DNA of 64,000 bases from an uncultured Azospirillum sp. (GTDB taxonomy: Bacteria; Pseudomonadota; Alphaproteobacteria; RF32; CAG-239). A program made the translations under genes and the position numbers. Below, piece after piece: positions 41,802-50,954 of this stretch; position 1 is the stretch's first letter, and every line of letters starts with the position of its first letter. The notes under the pieces were generated by a model that was not told where the DNA came from, ran no database searches, and saw only the letters and a list, made by a program, of their open reading frames with translations. Location of the stretch: positions 11,611 through 75,610 of the forward strand of contig UQMA01000003.1 of the NCBI GenBank assembly GCA_900542055.1. Direction: 5' to 3'.

Positions 41802-42544
41802 TATTCACCTGCCATATCAGCCCTAATGGTTGTATCGTCTATTTCACGTGATAAAATACTTGAAAATTCAGCGGCAAAATTTTCCAACCGATTGGCAAAA
41901 CGATCTATATCCGATGAAATTTTGTTATATGCAACCACAGCCGGAATAGCGGCAATCAAACCAAAAGCCGTTGTAAACAATGCTTCGGCAATGCCGGGGG
42001 CAATAGCAGACAAAGAATTTGTCTGAGTGGCGGCAATAGCGTTAAAACTGTTGATAATACCCCAAACGGTTCCAAACAGACCGACCAACGGGGCAACCGA
42101 ACCGGTTGAAGCCAAAAAGCCCATTCTGGTATCAAGACTGTCTAATTCCTTATCCATCGAAACAGCCATGGCTTTTTCAATACGCTGCTGCAAAGAAACC
42201 CCTCTCAAACCGCGATCGGTTTTAGATTTCATAATATTTGTGCGTTTCCATTCGCGCATTGCCGCTACAAACATAGCCGACATAGGATCACTCGGGCGGG
42301 TTCCGATACTGTCGTACAGTTTATCCAGAGAGCCGCCTGACCAAAACTTTGATTCAAAGCTTCTTGAACGCTGTTTAACTTCACGTAATGTTGCTATTTT
42401 GTCAATAATGATGGCCCACGACCAAATAGAGGCCAAAATTAAACCGAGCATCACCACTTTTGTAACGGTATCCGAGCTCCAAACCATATCCCACATTGAC
42501 AAAGAGCTGCCATCTGCAACATCTGCTAAAGACTGTGTTTCCAT
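41801..42544 (-). CDS. tolQ: TolQ, MotA/TolQ/ExbB proton channel protein
   Basis: A 247-residue protein with three membrane helices: one near residues 25-50 and two in the C-terminal half (IAPGIAEALFTTAFGLIAAIPAVVAYN carries the conserved channel threonines). The GLFGTVWGIINSF element is typical of TolQ. With TolR it forms the proton-driven stator of the Tol system. It is the first gene of the cluster and has a roughly 235-base AT-rich space shared with the divergent lysozyme gene. Confidence 0.93.
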   Translation of the reverse strand: METQSLADVADGSSLSMWDMVWSSDTVTKVVMLGLILASIWSWAIIIDKIATLREVKQRSRSFESKFWSGGSLDKLYDSIGTRPSDPMSAMFVAAMREWKRTNIMKSKTDRGLRGVSLQQRIEKAMAVSMDKELDSLDTRMGFLASTGSVAPLVGLFGTVWGIINSFNAIAATQTNSLSAIAPGIAEALFTTAFGLIAAIPAVVAYNKISSDIDRFANRLENFAAEFSSILSREIDDTTIRADMAGE

Positions 42545-42726
42545 TTTTACCTCTTATAATTTAAGCATGCTGATTTTGAGCAATAAACTACTATAAAATA
42601 TAAAAAAATCAATTAATTTTTAATGTTGGATTAAAAAAAATGCAAAAACAATACCCAAAACAAATTAACGAACTGTTTTTGTTAAAATATCTAAAAAAAT
42701 ATTTTGACAAAAATATGACATAAAAC

Positions 42727-42755
42727 TTGAGTTTATGAATTTTATATGCTATATT
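42727..42755 (+). promoter_or_regulatory. Promoter of lysozyme gene 1
   Basis: TTGAGT (42727-42732), a 17-base spacer and TATATT (42750-42755), 26 bases before the ATG at 42781. A perfect TTGACA lies upstream at about 42702 but has no matching minus-10 box. Confidence 0.6.
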
Positions 42756-42780
42756 TAAAAAAAATTAAAGAGGTGAGAAA

Positions 42781-43776
42781 ATGAGTTGGAAAGTAAAAGC
42801 TGCCGCATTAGCCGTTACTATGTCATCTTGGTTTGGCGTATCTCAGGCAAAATCACAACAGACAAATCAATCTGAACAAAAAAAAGAAATTGTTGAAAAA
42901 ACAAAAGCTTTAACCGCTCAGGATTCTTTGAATAAAACCTTATTTAAAGACAGCGTTAAAAATAGTAAAAACGCTAAAGCCGCGGCACTGAACGACAGTA
43001 TAAGGCGTGCGGAAAACTTAATAAAATTCCGCAGCGTCGAACATGATATGCTCGGTCTTGTTGCCCATTGCGAAGGAGTTAAAGCCAAGGCCTATTGGGA
43101 TCCGAACGGCAGAGTTTGGACAATTGGTTTCGGCAACACAATCCGTCCCGACGGCAAACCCGTTACACGCTATGATTTTATAAAAAGTGAAAAAGAACTT
43201 TTTGACTATTTTCGCATTCATATCGAAGGCAAAATGTATGAAGATATGGAAAAATATTTGCCTATGGATAAAATGTCAAATGCCGAACTGGTTGCCATGG
43301 GCAGTTTCCTTTACAACTGCGGCAGCGGCGTTTTACGCAAAAAGAATGGCGAGCTTTCAGAATTCGGACAAACCGCGGTTGATTATTTTACAACGCACAG
43401 CGACACGGCAAAAATGAAATTAGCAAAATTGATGGATAAAAAAGTTACAGCCAAAGGGAAAGTGCTTCCTCAATTAGTTAAGCGCCGTGAACTTGAAAAA
43501 AGAATTTTATTCGGTGATATAATTATTTGCAATGACAATTCACAAACCGGTGAAAATGTATTGAATCTTTCAGAAATTTCACTCGGAGGCATATACAGCA
43601 TAGGGAGCACAATTCCTAAAGACACCGCCCTTTTGTGCGATAAGCTTGAAAGCGTGCGCGGTTTGAATTTAAACGACTCTATTCAAAATCAAATGCGGTT
43701 ACGGCCTCAACCTATATATAATAAAAAATTCGCCACTCGCAATTTGATACAAATGAAAAAAGGCAAGCATAAATAA
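42781..43776 (+). CDS. Secreted GH24-family lysozyme, paralogue 1
   Basis: A 331-residue protein. A signal peptide (about 1-23, ending SQAKS) is followed by a Lys/Ser-rich linker and a GH24 lysozyme domain from residue 83. The catalytic layout HCEG (Glu98), WDP (Asp107) and WTIGFGNT (Thr114) matches the E-x8-D-x6-T pattern of phage-type lysozymes. SFLYNCGSGVL and QLVKRRELEKRILFG complete the fold. The C-terminal 70 residues, ending in a basic tail after LNDSIQNQ, are shared with the paralogue at 48172 but are not part of a standard lysozyme. The role is probably peptidoglycan remodelling in the periplasm or attack outside the cell. A GAGGTGAG site precedes the start. Confidence 0.85.
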   Translation: MSWKVKAAALAVTMSSWFGVSQAKSQQTNQSEQKKEIVEKTKALTAQDSLNKTLFKDSVKNSKNAKAAALNDSIRRAENLIKFRSVEHDMLGLVAHCEGVKAKAYWDPNGRVWTIGFGNTIRPDGKPVTRYDFIKSEKELFDYFRIHIEGKMYEDMEKYLPMDKMSNAELVAMGSFLYNCGSGVLRKKNGELSEFGQTAVDYFTTHSDTAKMKLAKLMDKKVTAKGKVLPQLVKRRELEKRILFGDIIICNDNSQTGENVLNLSEISLGGIYSIGSTIPKDTALLCDKLESVRGLNLNDSIQNQMRLRPQPIYNKKFATRNLIQMKKGKHK

Positions 43777-43800
43777 ACTATGCTTGCCCTGCCTTTTTTT
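43755..43800. terminator. Bidirectional terminator between lysozyme 1 and opgH
   Basis: The stem GGCAAGCATA/TATGCTTGCC with A and T runs on both sides serves the convergent genes ending at 43776 and 43808. Confidence 0.85.
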
Positions 43801-43807
43801 TAGGCTT

Positions 43808-45856
43808 TTATTCATCTTTTTTAAGCTGTTTCATCAAATTAGCTTTTTTCAAAACATCTGAGCTGTAAAGCAGCGCTATTTCTTCCTCTCGGCTCAATTC
43901 CATAGGCAAATCATAGCTGATATAATTTTCCAATTTTATTTTAGCCATTTTCAAAGCCTGAATTCCAAATTCCGGTGCCGGACCGTTGACCGGCAACATT
44001 AAAATATGCAAAGCATTCAGCACATTGTTATCAACAACGGCGGCAACTCCGTAAGAACAATTTTTGTTTTGAACGGAAAATTCCTGTTTAAATTTCAAAG
44101 CAGCTATCAAAATATCAGGTACATTAACTTCTTCAGGAATAATAAAATAACGATGCTTGCGAGCAGCAATACCGACAGTTTCGCACGATGAAAACATCGA
44201 AATAGGAATCGACAGCATCAATCCTAATGTTATCGGCAGCATCCACCAAAATAAACTATGCGCATATTGCCAAACTATTACGGTTGTTGCAATTCCCAAC
44301 AGCATATGCCAATGATGACGCGCCCAAGCAACGCGCAACGATGTCCCTGTTTCATCACGATTTTGAGTATTCCACCCCGCATCATTGCCGGCAAAAATAT
44401 CAAACACAAACTTGCTTTGAAACATCATCATAATCGGAGCAGTCAGAGCACTGAAAATAATTTCGGCAAATACACTCTTAACCGCGCCGAAAATGCCTCC
44501 TATATTAGAAAATTTGTTTTGCGATAAATAAGCAATCAATCCCAAAAACTTTGGAAAAATCAGCATAAACATTGACAGAACAAACAAACTTATAGTTCCG
44601 AGTTTATCAAAGATAGGCCATGTCGGGAACAAAGTATAAGTTGTCGGAAAATATTCGGGAGGAAAAATATTGCGCCCCAAAGCAACGCCCAGTCCTACTA
44701 ATAAAAAGCACAGCCACAAAGGCGAAGACAAATAAGACATTATACCGATTATAAAATGAACACGGCTTATCGGATGTAGGCCTTTTGAAAGCAACACTTT
44801 AATATGCTGCATATTTCCCTGACACCAACGTCTGTCGCGCGTGGCAAAATCTATCATCGACGGCGGGCATTCTTCATAGCTGCCTTTCAATTCCGGCAAC
44901 AGCCAAGCCGACCAGCCGCCGCGGCGGATTAAAGCGGCTTCAACAAAGTCATGGCTCAAAATATGACCTCCGAACGGAGCTTTTCCTTTTAACACCGGCA
45001 ACTTGCAGCATTCCATAAAAGCTTTAACTCTGATAATGGCGTTGTGCCCCCAATAGTTGCTGTCTCCCACTTGCCAAAAAGCCAATCCGGCTGAAACAAC
45101 AGGTCCATAAACTTTTCCGGCAAATTGCTGAATCCTCGCAAACAAAGAATGACGATTAATGCACATCGGCGGAGCCTGAATAATACCGGTCTGAGGATTA
45201 GCTTCCATTAATTGCGTCATAGACACCATGGTTTCTCCCGCCAGCAAGCTGTCCGCATCCAAAACAATCATAAAATCATACAAAGCGCCCCATTTATGGC
45301 AGAAATCCTCAATATTTCCGCTCTTACGCGCTGTATTAACCGAACGGCGGCGATAATACAATTTTATATTTTCCGGCATTTTCTTTTTGGCTTCCAGCCA
45401 AATTTGCTCCTCCTCCACCCAAATTTTAGGATTTGTACTGTCGCTCAAAACAAAAATATCATATGCACTGCCCTGACCTGTTTCTTTCAAGCTGTGAGCC
45501 ATAGCCAGCAAATTTGCGAAAACGCCCACCGGATCTTCGTTATAAACAGGCATCAGCACCGCTGTTTTTGTTGTTATTTTTGTTTTTTTATCCGGCCAAA
45601 TTATCCCTTTGGTTTTTTGTTGTTTCAACAATTGCCAAAAACCGAAAAGACTTGACCAAAAAAACAGAGCAATCCAAGCAAAGGTTAAAATAAACAACGC
45701 CGTCATCAAAAATTGCGTAATAAACAGCGACGAATTCGGGATAACTTCAATCCATTTAAAAGTTGCCAGCAGTGTGCTGACAAACATTAACCCAAAAATT
45801 GCCAAACGGCGGCGCGCTATTTGTTTTTTGCTAATCGGTATAAACTCTGAACTCAT
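43808..45856 (-). CDS. opgH: Osmoregulated periplasmic glucan glucosyltransferase OpgH
   Basis: A 682-residue inner-membrane family-2 glycosyltransferase. Two N-terminal membrane helices are followed by the catalytic domain with MPVYNEDP, the metal-binding DADS near residue 200, and the acceptor motif RDRRWCQGN near 340. Further membrane helices occupy residues 370-540. The cytoplasmic tail is shorter than in the E. coli protein (847 residues). It polymerises the beta-1,2-glucan backbone from UDP-glucose and exports it to the periplasm. The gene overlaps the preceding small gene by four bases (ATGA) and lies in an operon with opgG. Confidence 0.93.
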   Translation of the reverse strand: MSSEFIPISKKQIARRRLAIFGLMFVSTLLATFKWIEVIPNSSLFITQFLMTALFILTFAWIALFFWSSLFGFWQLLKQQKTKGIIWPDKKTKITTKTAVLMPVYNEDPVGVFANLLAMAHSLKETGQGSAYDIFVLSDSTNPKIWVEEEQIWLEAKKKMPENIKLYYRRRSVNTARKSGNIEDFCHKWGALYDFMIVLDADSLLAGETMVSMTQLMEANPQTGIIQAPPMCINRHSLFARIQQFAGKVYGPVVSAGLAFWQVGDSNYWGHNAIIRVKAFMECCKLPVLKGKAPFGGHILSHDFVEAALIRRGGWSAWLLPELKGSYEECPPSMIDFATRDRRWCQGNMQHIKVLLSKGLHPISRVHFIIGIMSYLSSPLWLCFLLVGLGVALGRNIFPPEYFPTTYTLFPTWPIFDKLGTISLFVLSMFMLIFPKFLGLIAYLSQNKFSNIGGIFGAVKSVFAEIIFSALTAPIMMMFQSKFVFDIFAGNDAGWNTQNRDETGTSLRVAWARHHWHMLLGIATTVIVWQYAHSLFWWMLPITLGLMLSIPISMFSSCETVGIAARKHRYFIIPEEVNVPDILIAALKFKQEFSVQNKNCSYGVAAVVDNNVLNALHILMLPVNGPAPEFGIQALKMAKIKLENYISYDLPMELSREEEIALLYSSDVLKKANLMKQLKKDE

Positions 45857-46278
45857 TTTTTTATTTCCTTTTCAGCCCCCAAAACCTCAAGCTTTTGCGG
45901 TTTCATTTCAGAATAATCGTAAGCAGGAGCATTTAAAACAAAACATTCTCTTAAAGTTTTTACCAACTTTTCAGGCATTTTCAACTGTTTAAAATCCTGC
46001 ACAGTCAAACTATCGGCAGCATTGCACAATAAAAAACAAAGTTTGAATTCCGCCAATAATTGCTCATCGGCAAAACCGCTGTTTGGAAATGTTTGCGCAG
46101 CAAGTTTTAAAAGCACGCCATCCAATTTAGCGACCAGTTCATCGCCGTTGCCTGATTTGAAATCTATATGTTCGGCAATGGTTCCAACTATATCCAGTAA
46201 TTGGTTTCCGTCAAATCCCAAACTGCGCAAATAGGCTTCTATAATATCCTCTTTTCCCTGAATCTTTATGGTAACCAT
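45853..46278 (-). CDS. Unknown protein encoded between opgG and opgH
   Basis: A 141-residue soluble helical protein. The ATG at 46278 follows GGAG by six bases and overlaps opgG by 13 bases; its stop overlaps opgH by four bases. There is no signal peptide, so it should be cytoplasmic. Segments such as IIEAYLRSLGFDGNQLLDIVGTI and EQLLAEFKLCFLLCNAADSL suggest a compact helical bundle. I do not recognise the family. The tight coupling to both opg genes suggests a regulator or partner of the OpgH cytoplasmic domain. Confidence 0.65.
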   Translation of the reverse strand: MVTIKIQGKEDIIEAYLRSLGFDGNQLLDIVGTIAEHIDFKSGNGDELVAKLDGVLLKLAAQTFPNSGFADEQLLAEFKLCFLLCNAADSLTVQDFKQLKMPEKLVKTLRECFVLNAPAYDYSEMKPQKLEVLGAEKEIKK

Positions 46279-47840
46279 TGATAACTCCATATTTCGGAAA
46301 TATTTTTACCTTTTTTAACCACCGAAGCTCGCAGTTCCGATGTTTTGCCATTAGGCTCAAAATCAATATATGCTGTCAAACCTTTTGTAACCGGATTATA
46401 AGTTAAATATTTACCGACAATTCTTCCTTCACTGGCAGACACATCTAATGTTGCTATTTCTTTTTCCACTTCTTTTTGCATATTGAGAATATCAAAATCT
46501 ATAACAAACTTGCGCTTATTTTTTTCCATCATACCGGAAACTCCGCCTACACCTGTATAAGTTGCAGTAACATCTCCTTCAATATGTTCAACCGGAAATT
46601 TTGTAAACCAAAACAAACGGTAGGCATAACGAATTTCACGCTGAGGAACAACTTTTTCTTTTGGAACCCAATAAGCGACAACATTATCGTGAATTTCTTG
46701 CTGTGAAGGAATTTCGACCAATTCGACCCAACCTTTTCCCCAATTTCCGACAGGTTTCACCCAAGTGCTCGGGCGCTGCTCATAATTGGCTTCAAAATCC
46801 AAATAATGCGCAGGATTTCTATCCCTTTGCAGCAAACCAAATCCCTGAGGATTTTCATCAACAAAAGCGCTTATACGCAAGCGCGGCGAATTGTCCAACG
46901 GTCTCCACAGCCATTCGCCTTTACCGTTTAATACCAACAAGCCGTCAGTATCATGAACCTCCGGACGATGATCATCAAACCTGTTTTTGGTATTTTCTCC
47001 AAAAAGATACATTGAGGTCAGCGGAGCAATGCCGAGTTTTGCAATTTCCTTACGCGGAAAAATACGTGCATCGACATCCATAACCGTATTTTCTCCCGGA
47101 GTTATAACAAATGTATAAATTCCGGAAGCGCTTTGACTGTCTAATAAAGCATAAACCGTTACAGACTTATCATGCTTTTTTGGACGGACAATCCAAAATT
47201 CACGAAAGACCGGAAATTCCTCACCGGTTTGAGCAGCCGTATCAATAGCCAAACCGCGTGCCGAAAGCCCATATTTTTGATTTTTTCCCAAAGCGCGGAA
47301 ATAACTTGCTCCCAAAAAAGAAACCAATTCATCATAATATTTTTTTGTATTCAACTGATTATGCAGTCTGAAACCGGCATATCCGTTTTGCGGCAAGTTA
47401 TCAGTGTTTAATTTATTTTTACCATAGTCAAAAAAAGACGGAGTATAAACAAAGGGAACAATTTTTCCATCAACGATTTCATTAACTTTAACCGGCGTCA
47501 AAAACAATGATCCTAAATGGAAAAACTGAATTTCAAAAGGAAGTTTTTGTCCGAACCATGGTCCTTTTTCACGTTTGAAACGTATATCGCGATAGCGGTC
47601 ATAATTGAGTTTTTTCAATTCATCGGGCAAATTGTATTCCGGAGCAACATAAGGCTTTTTTGCCAAAGCTGAAGCTATATTTGCCAATTGCCCGACATCA
47701 AACTCATCGCTTTGCGCAGACATAACTTCAGACAGCTGTTGCTGCCGATAATTTTCGTAAAAGTTTTTCCCCTCATAAACGCCATAAACAACGCCTAGGC
47801 CACACAAAATACAACACACTGTTTTTATGCTATTTTTCAT
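46266..47840 (-). CDS. opgG: Periplasmic glucan biosynthesis protein OpgG
   Basis: I choose the ATG at 47840 (AGGA site upstream), giving 524 residues; a further ATG lies seven codons earlier without a site. An N-terminal signal or anchor (about 5-25) is followed by the two-domain MdoG fold: YDRYRDIRFKREKGPWFGQKLPFEIQFFH, GYAGFRLH, FLGASYFRALG, GLSARGLAIDTA and AYRLFWFT are conserved signatures. OpgG acts in the periplasm on nascent glucan made by OpgH (branching or shaping). It is the first gene of the opgG-orf-opgH operon. Confidence 0.93.
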   Translation of the reverse strand: MKNSIKTVCCILCGLGVVYGVYEGKNFYENYRQQQLSEVMSAQSDEFDVGQLANIASALAKKPYVAPEYNLPDELKKLNYDRYRDIRFKREKGPWFGQKLPFEIQFFHLGSLFLTPVKVNEIVDGKIVPFVYTPSFFDYGKNKLNTDNLPQNGYAGFRLHNQLNTKKYYDELVSFLGASYFRALGKNQKYGLSARGLAIDTAAQTGEEFPVFREFWIVRPKKHDKSVTVYALLDSQSASGIYTFVITPGENTVMDVDARIFPRKEIAKLGIAPLTSMYLFGENTKNRFDDHRPEVHDTDGLLVLNGKGEWLWRPLDNSPRLRISAFVDENPQGFGLLQRDRNPAHYLDFEANYEQRPSTWVKPVGNWGKGWVELVEIPSQQEIHDNVVAYWVPKEKVVPQREIRYAYRLFWFTKFPVEHIEGDVTATYTGVGGVSGMMEKNKRKFVIDFDILNMQKEVEKEIATLDVSASEGRIVGKYLTYNPVTKGLTAYIDFEPNGKTSELRASVVKKGKNISEIWSYQWLP

Positions 47841-47859
47841 ATTATATTCCTGAAAATTC

Positions 47860-48171
47860 AAAATCTATATTTATATACAATTCATTTTTCGGCAAAAGTC
47901 AAGCATCAGGAATTACCGGTGTTAAAAATTAAGTAAAATATCGCTTGCAATTTATTTTATTCTGTATATTATACGTTTGTTTTTGAATTATTTTCATATT
48001 ATAAATCATAGCAATACTAATTGTTTCCCCGTTTTACGAGGAATTTTTTTGTGGAAAAAATAAAAAAAATATTTTGCCCGATGGCTTGACCCAACCGGCA
48101 AATTTAACTATAATATAGATGTTTAACTCAAATTATATTGTATTAAATTATTGTATTAAAATTTAGATTGT
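47860..48171 (+). other. Spacer before lysozyme 2 with terminator and promoter
   Basis: No gene is visible. On the plus strand, a hairpin TTCCCCGT/ACGAGGAA followed by seven T (48023-48050) may end a short transcript. The promoter at 48086-48114 follows it. Two near-identical 12-base repeats TATTGTATTAAA lie in the leader at about 48137-48161. Confidence 0.4.
48086..48114 (+). promoter_or_regulatory. Promoter of lysozyme gene 2
   Basis: TTGACC (48086-48091), a 17-base spacer and a perfect TATAAT (48109-48114). Transcription would begin near 48121, leaving a leader of about 50 bases that is AT-rich and has no Shine-Dalgarno site. Confidence 0.75.
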
Positions 48172-49080
48172 ATGAAAAAGAAAATGTTGATTTCAGTAGC
48201 AATGCTGTTGATATCTGCCGTTTCGATGTTTTCTGTGGCAGAAGCCCATACGGAAGCACTCGGCGACACAACCGCTACTGCTATTGAAGAAGACACGCTT
48301 GACCATGCTGACAGCATCGCAGCCGATAATTCAGGAGTCGACTCAGTGTCAAGTGACAGCAGTTTAGTAAAATTTCGCAACGCCGCATACGACATGCTTT
48401 GTCTGGTTGCGCATTGTGAAGGTGTTAAAACTGAGGCCTATTTTGATCCGATTGGAAAAAAATGGACCATTGCATTCGGTAACACGGTACGTCCGGATGG
48501 AAAAGCCGTTCGTTATGGCGATTGCATAAGAAGCGAAGCTGAGTTGATGCACTACTTCAACGCACATATTGAACAATATATGTACGATGATATGTGCCGC
48601 TATCTGCATCTTGACAAAATGAACAACGCTGAAATCGTTGCTATGGGAAGTTTCCTATACAACTGCGGCAGCGGCGTTCTCCGTCAGAAAAACGGCGCTC
48701 CTTCTCAGCTTGCAAAAGCAGCAAATGCTTATTTTGACAGTCATAGTGAAAAAACAAAAGCCGCACTGAAATCGCTTATTGAACAAAAAGTGACTTCAAA
48801 AGGAAAAGTTCTTCCGCAGTTGCAAAAACGGCGTGATTTGGAACTCCGAATTTTGTTCGGCGAGATCGTGCTTGACAACAAAGGTGAGCTGAAACTTGCA
48901 AATGCCGTAAATTTTGCGGAAGTTGCATTAGGTGGAGTTTATTGTTTTGGCGGCCGTCGCCTTCCTGCCGACACATTAGATTTGTGCAACAGGTTGGGAA
49001 ATATGGGCGGAAGAAACTTAAACGATTCCATTCAAAATCAGCTGAGAGGACATATTCGTCCGATGCGCCGCAAGCGCTGA
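48172..49080 (+). CDS. Secreted GH24-family lysozyme, paralogue 2
   Basis: A 302-residue protein closely similar to the one at 42781. A signal peptide (1-25, ending AEAH) and an acidic Ser/Asp/Thr-rich linker (28-63) are followed by the lysozyme domain with HCEG (Glu83), FDP (Asp92) and WTIAFGNT (Thr99), then SFLYNCGSGVLR. The shared C-terminal extension ends in LNDSIQNQLRGH and a basic tail. Unlike paralogue 1, its linker is acidic, and its start has no Shine-Dalgarno sequence, only an AT-rich leader. Divergence at linker and leader with a conserved catalytic domain suggests that the duplicates have different uses. Confidence 0.85.
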   Translation: MKKKMLISVAMLLISAVSMFSVAEAHTEALGDTTATAIEEDTLDHADSIAADNSGVDSVSSDSSLVKFRNAAYDMLCLVAHCEGVKTEAYFDPIGKKWTIAFGNTVRPDGKAVRYGDCIRSEAELMHYFNAHIEQYMYDDMCRYLHLDKMNNAEIVAMGSFLYNCGSGVLRQKNGAPSQLAKAANAYFDSHSEKTKAALKSLIEQKVTSKGKVLPQLQKRRDLELRILFGEIVLDNKGELKLANAVNFAEVALGGVYCFGGRRLPADTLDLCNRLGNMGGRNLNDSIQNQLRGHIRPMRRKR

Positions 49081-49087
49081 TTAAATT

Positions 49088-49131
49088 AAAAAAAGAGCCC
49101 CAACATATCAATGTTGCGGGCTCTTTTTCTT
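49088..49131. terminator. Bidirectional terminator between lysozyme 2 and the barrel gene
   Basis: A stem of GAGCCC and AACAT paired with ATGTT and GGGCTC is flanked by A and T runs. It serves the convergent genes ending at 49080 and 49142. Confidence 0.88.
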
Positions 49132-49141
49132 TAAGACTGAT

Positions 49142-49924
49142 TTAGAATAAAACTTTAACGTTTACACCAGCCGTATAATCATATTTAATCTCGCTGTTTC
49201 CGGTTCCACCGAGATAATAATCACCATATACACCCAAAGCCACGTTATCTCTTACAAAATAGTTAGCTTCGGCTTGCCAATACCACATATTTTTGTTTGC
49301 GCCAGCATCTGTGTTGAAATCATAACGAATACCGGTATCAACTGCAGCTTTGTCAAATGTTTTATGAACACCAGCAAATGCGGAATAAAGCATTTCGCGG
49401 TCTTTTTGGTCAATCGGAGATTCTGCCGTAAACATTGTATACGGAGTTAAACCATTGCCCATATCATATCCCAATTGAGCTTCGAGTTTGATTTCTTTAT
49501 ACCAATCAGAACTCTCACCTTTGTGTCCGTACCATGAAGCCGGCTGATAAGTATAATAACCGGCACCGATTTGTGTCAGGATATTATTATAATTCCAATT
49601 ATATTTGGCGCCTAATTCATAACCGAAGTTATGGTCATTGTTATATTCTTGATTGGTCAGACCTTTGAAATCAAAATTATTTTCAATAGCGCCATATACT
49701 GATAAATTATCATTAACGCCGTAAGTAATTTTTTCAGCGGCGACCAAATCTTCACCGGCAAAATCGCTGTGTTTGAATTTTGCGCGCGAATAATCAATAG
49801 ATGTATTGGAAAGCACCTCACCTTTTGAAGGCAGGAATAAAGAGCCTGTAAAATCTTTTGCATTAGCGGCACCGGCAGTTAAAGCAACGGCAGCTGTGGT
49901 TAAAAGCATAGTTTTAAAGTTCAT
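49142..49924 (-). CDS. Outer-membrane beta-barrel protein
   Basis: A 260-residue protein with a signal peptide (1-22, ending ANA) and alternating aromatic/polar strands to a C-terminal VKVLF ending in Phe, the usual signal for the barrel assembly machinery. Segments such as FGYELGAKYNWN, LTQIGAGYYTY and VALGVGYGDYY-like repeats predict eight to ten strands. It resembles small porin-like or opacity-type proteins, but substrate and family are unclear. It stands alone with a long upstream region (49925-50133). Confidence 0.75.
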   Translation of the reverse strand: MNFKTMLLTTAAVALTAGAANAKDFTGSLFLPSKGEVLSNTSIDYSRAKFKHSDFAGEDLVAAEKITYGVNDNLSVYGAIENNFDFKGLTNQEYNNDHNFGYELGAKYNWNYNNILTQIGAGYYTYQPASWYGHKGESSDWYKEIKLEAQLGYDMGNGLTPYTMFTAESPIDQKDREMLYSAFAGVHKTFDKAAVDTGIRYDFNTDAGANKNMWYWQAEANYFVRDNVALGVYGDYYLGGTGNSEIKYDYTAGVNVKVLF

Positions 49925-50133
49925 GAGATATCTCCTTAGTTATTTTCACAATCCGTCTTAATCGGATGCTGAAATTGTATCTGCCCATATATTAAGATTC
50001 AATTAATTAAATGGCTTAATCAATAACAATAAATTACTGTTTTGTAACAAAATTTGCTTTTTCAAATCAATACTTTACATAATCAAAATATTTGTTATAG
50101 TTATAAGGTTGTTTCATTCTGAAAGCTGATATT

Positions 50134-50859
50134 ATGCTAAAAGAATACCCTCCGTCATATAAATTGGGTGCTTTAATTTTATGCCTGCTTATTTGTCATT
50201 CTGCTAAAAAACCGCTGTACCAACATATCTGGGGAAAATATACCGGTTATATTCCGTCTTTGGGTGACGAAACTTTTATAAACATTGAACAAAACCAAAA
50301 GAAACAATCCGCCAAAATTGCCGGATATAATATAGAATATAGACTGCGCCGCAAATACTCGGTCAAAGGTCGAGTTGTTTTTGTTGATTGGAATGACGGA
50401 TGGTTCAACACCTGGTATCATGCCGCCGGAAACGAAGGAACAAAGCTGTACAATGCCGTGTCACCTGTCGACTTATCAATTATTCACGGAAAAACCGCCG
50501 AAGACGGTAATTGGCAAAAAATAAAATTTGACCATGAAGAACGGGGATTGATTACAAGTTATAGATATGACAATATGCCTGTTATAAATAACGATGAAAT
50601 AAACAACAATCATGTCATTCCGGCCAACAACGCCATCCGCAAAGCTATTTCCATTATGAAAGTCGGAGATATTGTGGAACTTGAAGGATATTTAATGGAT
50701 TGGAACGGCACCGGAAAATTCAGTTGGTTTAATATAGAAACAGCAATCGAACCTGGGGAACTTCATACAAAAATACTTTTCGGAGGACAACAGGGCGCAG
50801 GTCTTTGCCGCCAGTTTTATATCACAAAAATCAGCTTTAACGGTTATACTTTTGAATAA
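50134..50859 (+). CDS. Hypothetical membrane-anchored or exported protein
   Basis: A 241-residue protein with a hydrophobic segment (about 10-22) near the N-terminus, followed by a mainly polar, beta-rich domain. It has WGKYTGYIPSLGDETFINIEQNQ, GRVVFVDWNDGWFNTWYHAAGNEGTKLYNAVSPVDLSIIHG and KVGDIVELEGYLMDWNGTGKFSW. The last segment looks like an OB-fold-type strand pattern. I recall hypothetical proteins of similar outline in other proteobacteria but no function. It is a single gene with its own spacer on both sides. Confidence 0.6.
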   Translation: MLKEYPPSYKLGALILCLLICHSAKKPLYQHIWGKYTGYIPSLGDETFINIEQNQKKQSAKIAGYNIEYRLRRKYSVKGRVVFVDWNDGWFNTWYHAAGNEGTKLYNAVSPVDLSIIHGKTAEDGNWQKIKFDHEERGLITSYRYDNMPVINNDEINNNHVIPANNAIRKAISIMKVGDIVELEGYLMDWNGTGKFSWFNIETAIEPGELHTKILFGGQQGAGLCRQFYITKISFNGYTFE

Positions 50860-50954
50860 GTCGTTTTCTATTGTTTTTAATTTGCAAAAAGCGCTTGCTG
50901 TCCAAGCAAATTTTGTTTAATCTTACGTAATATTTTAACAGGGAAAACATAAAA

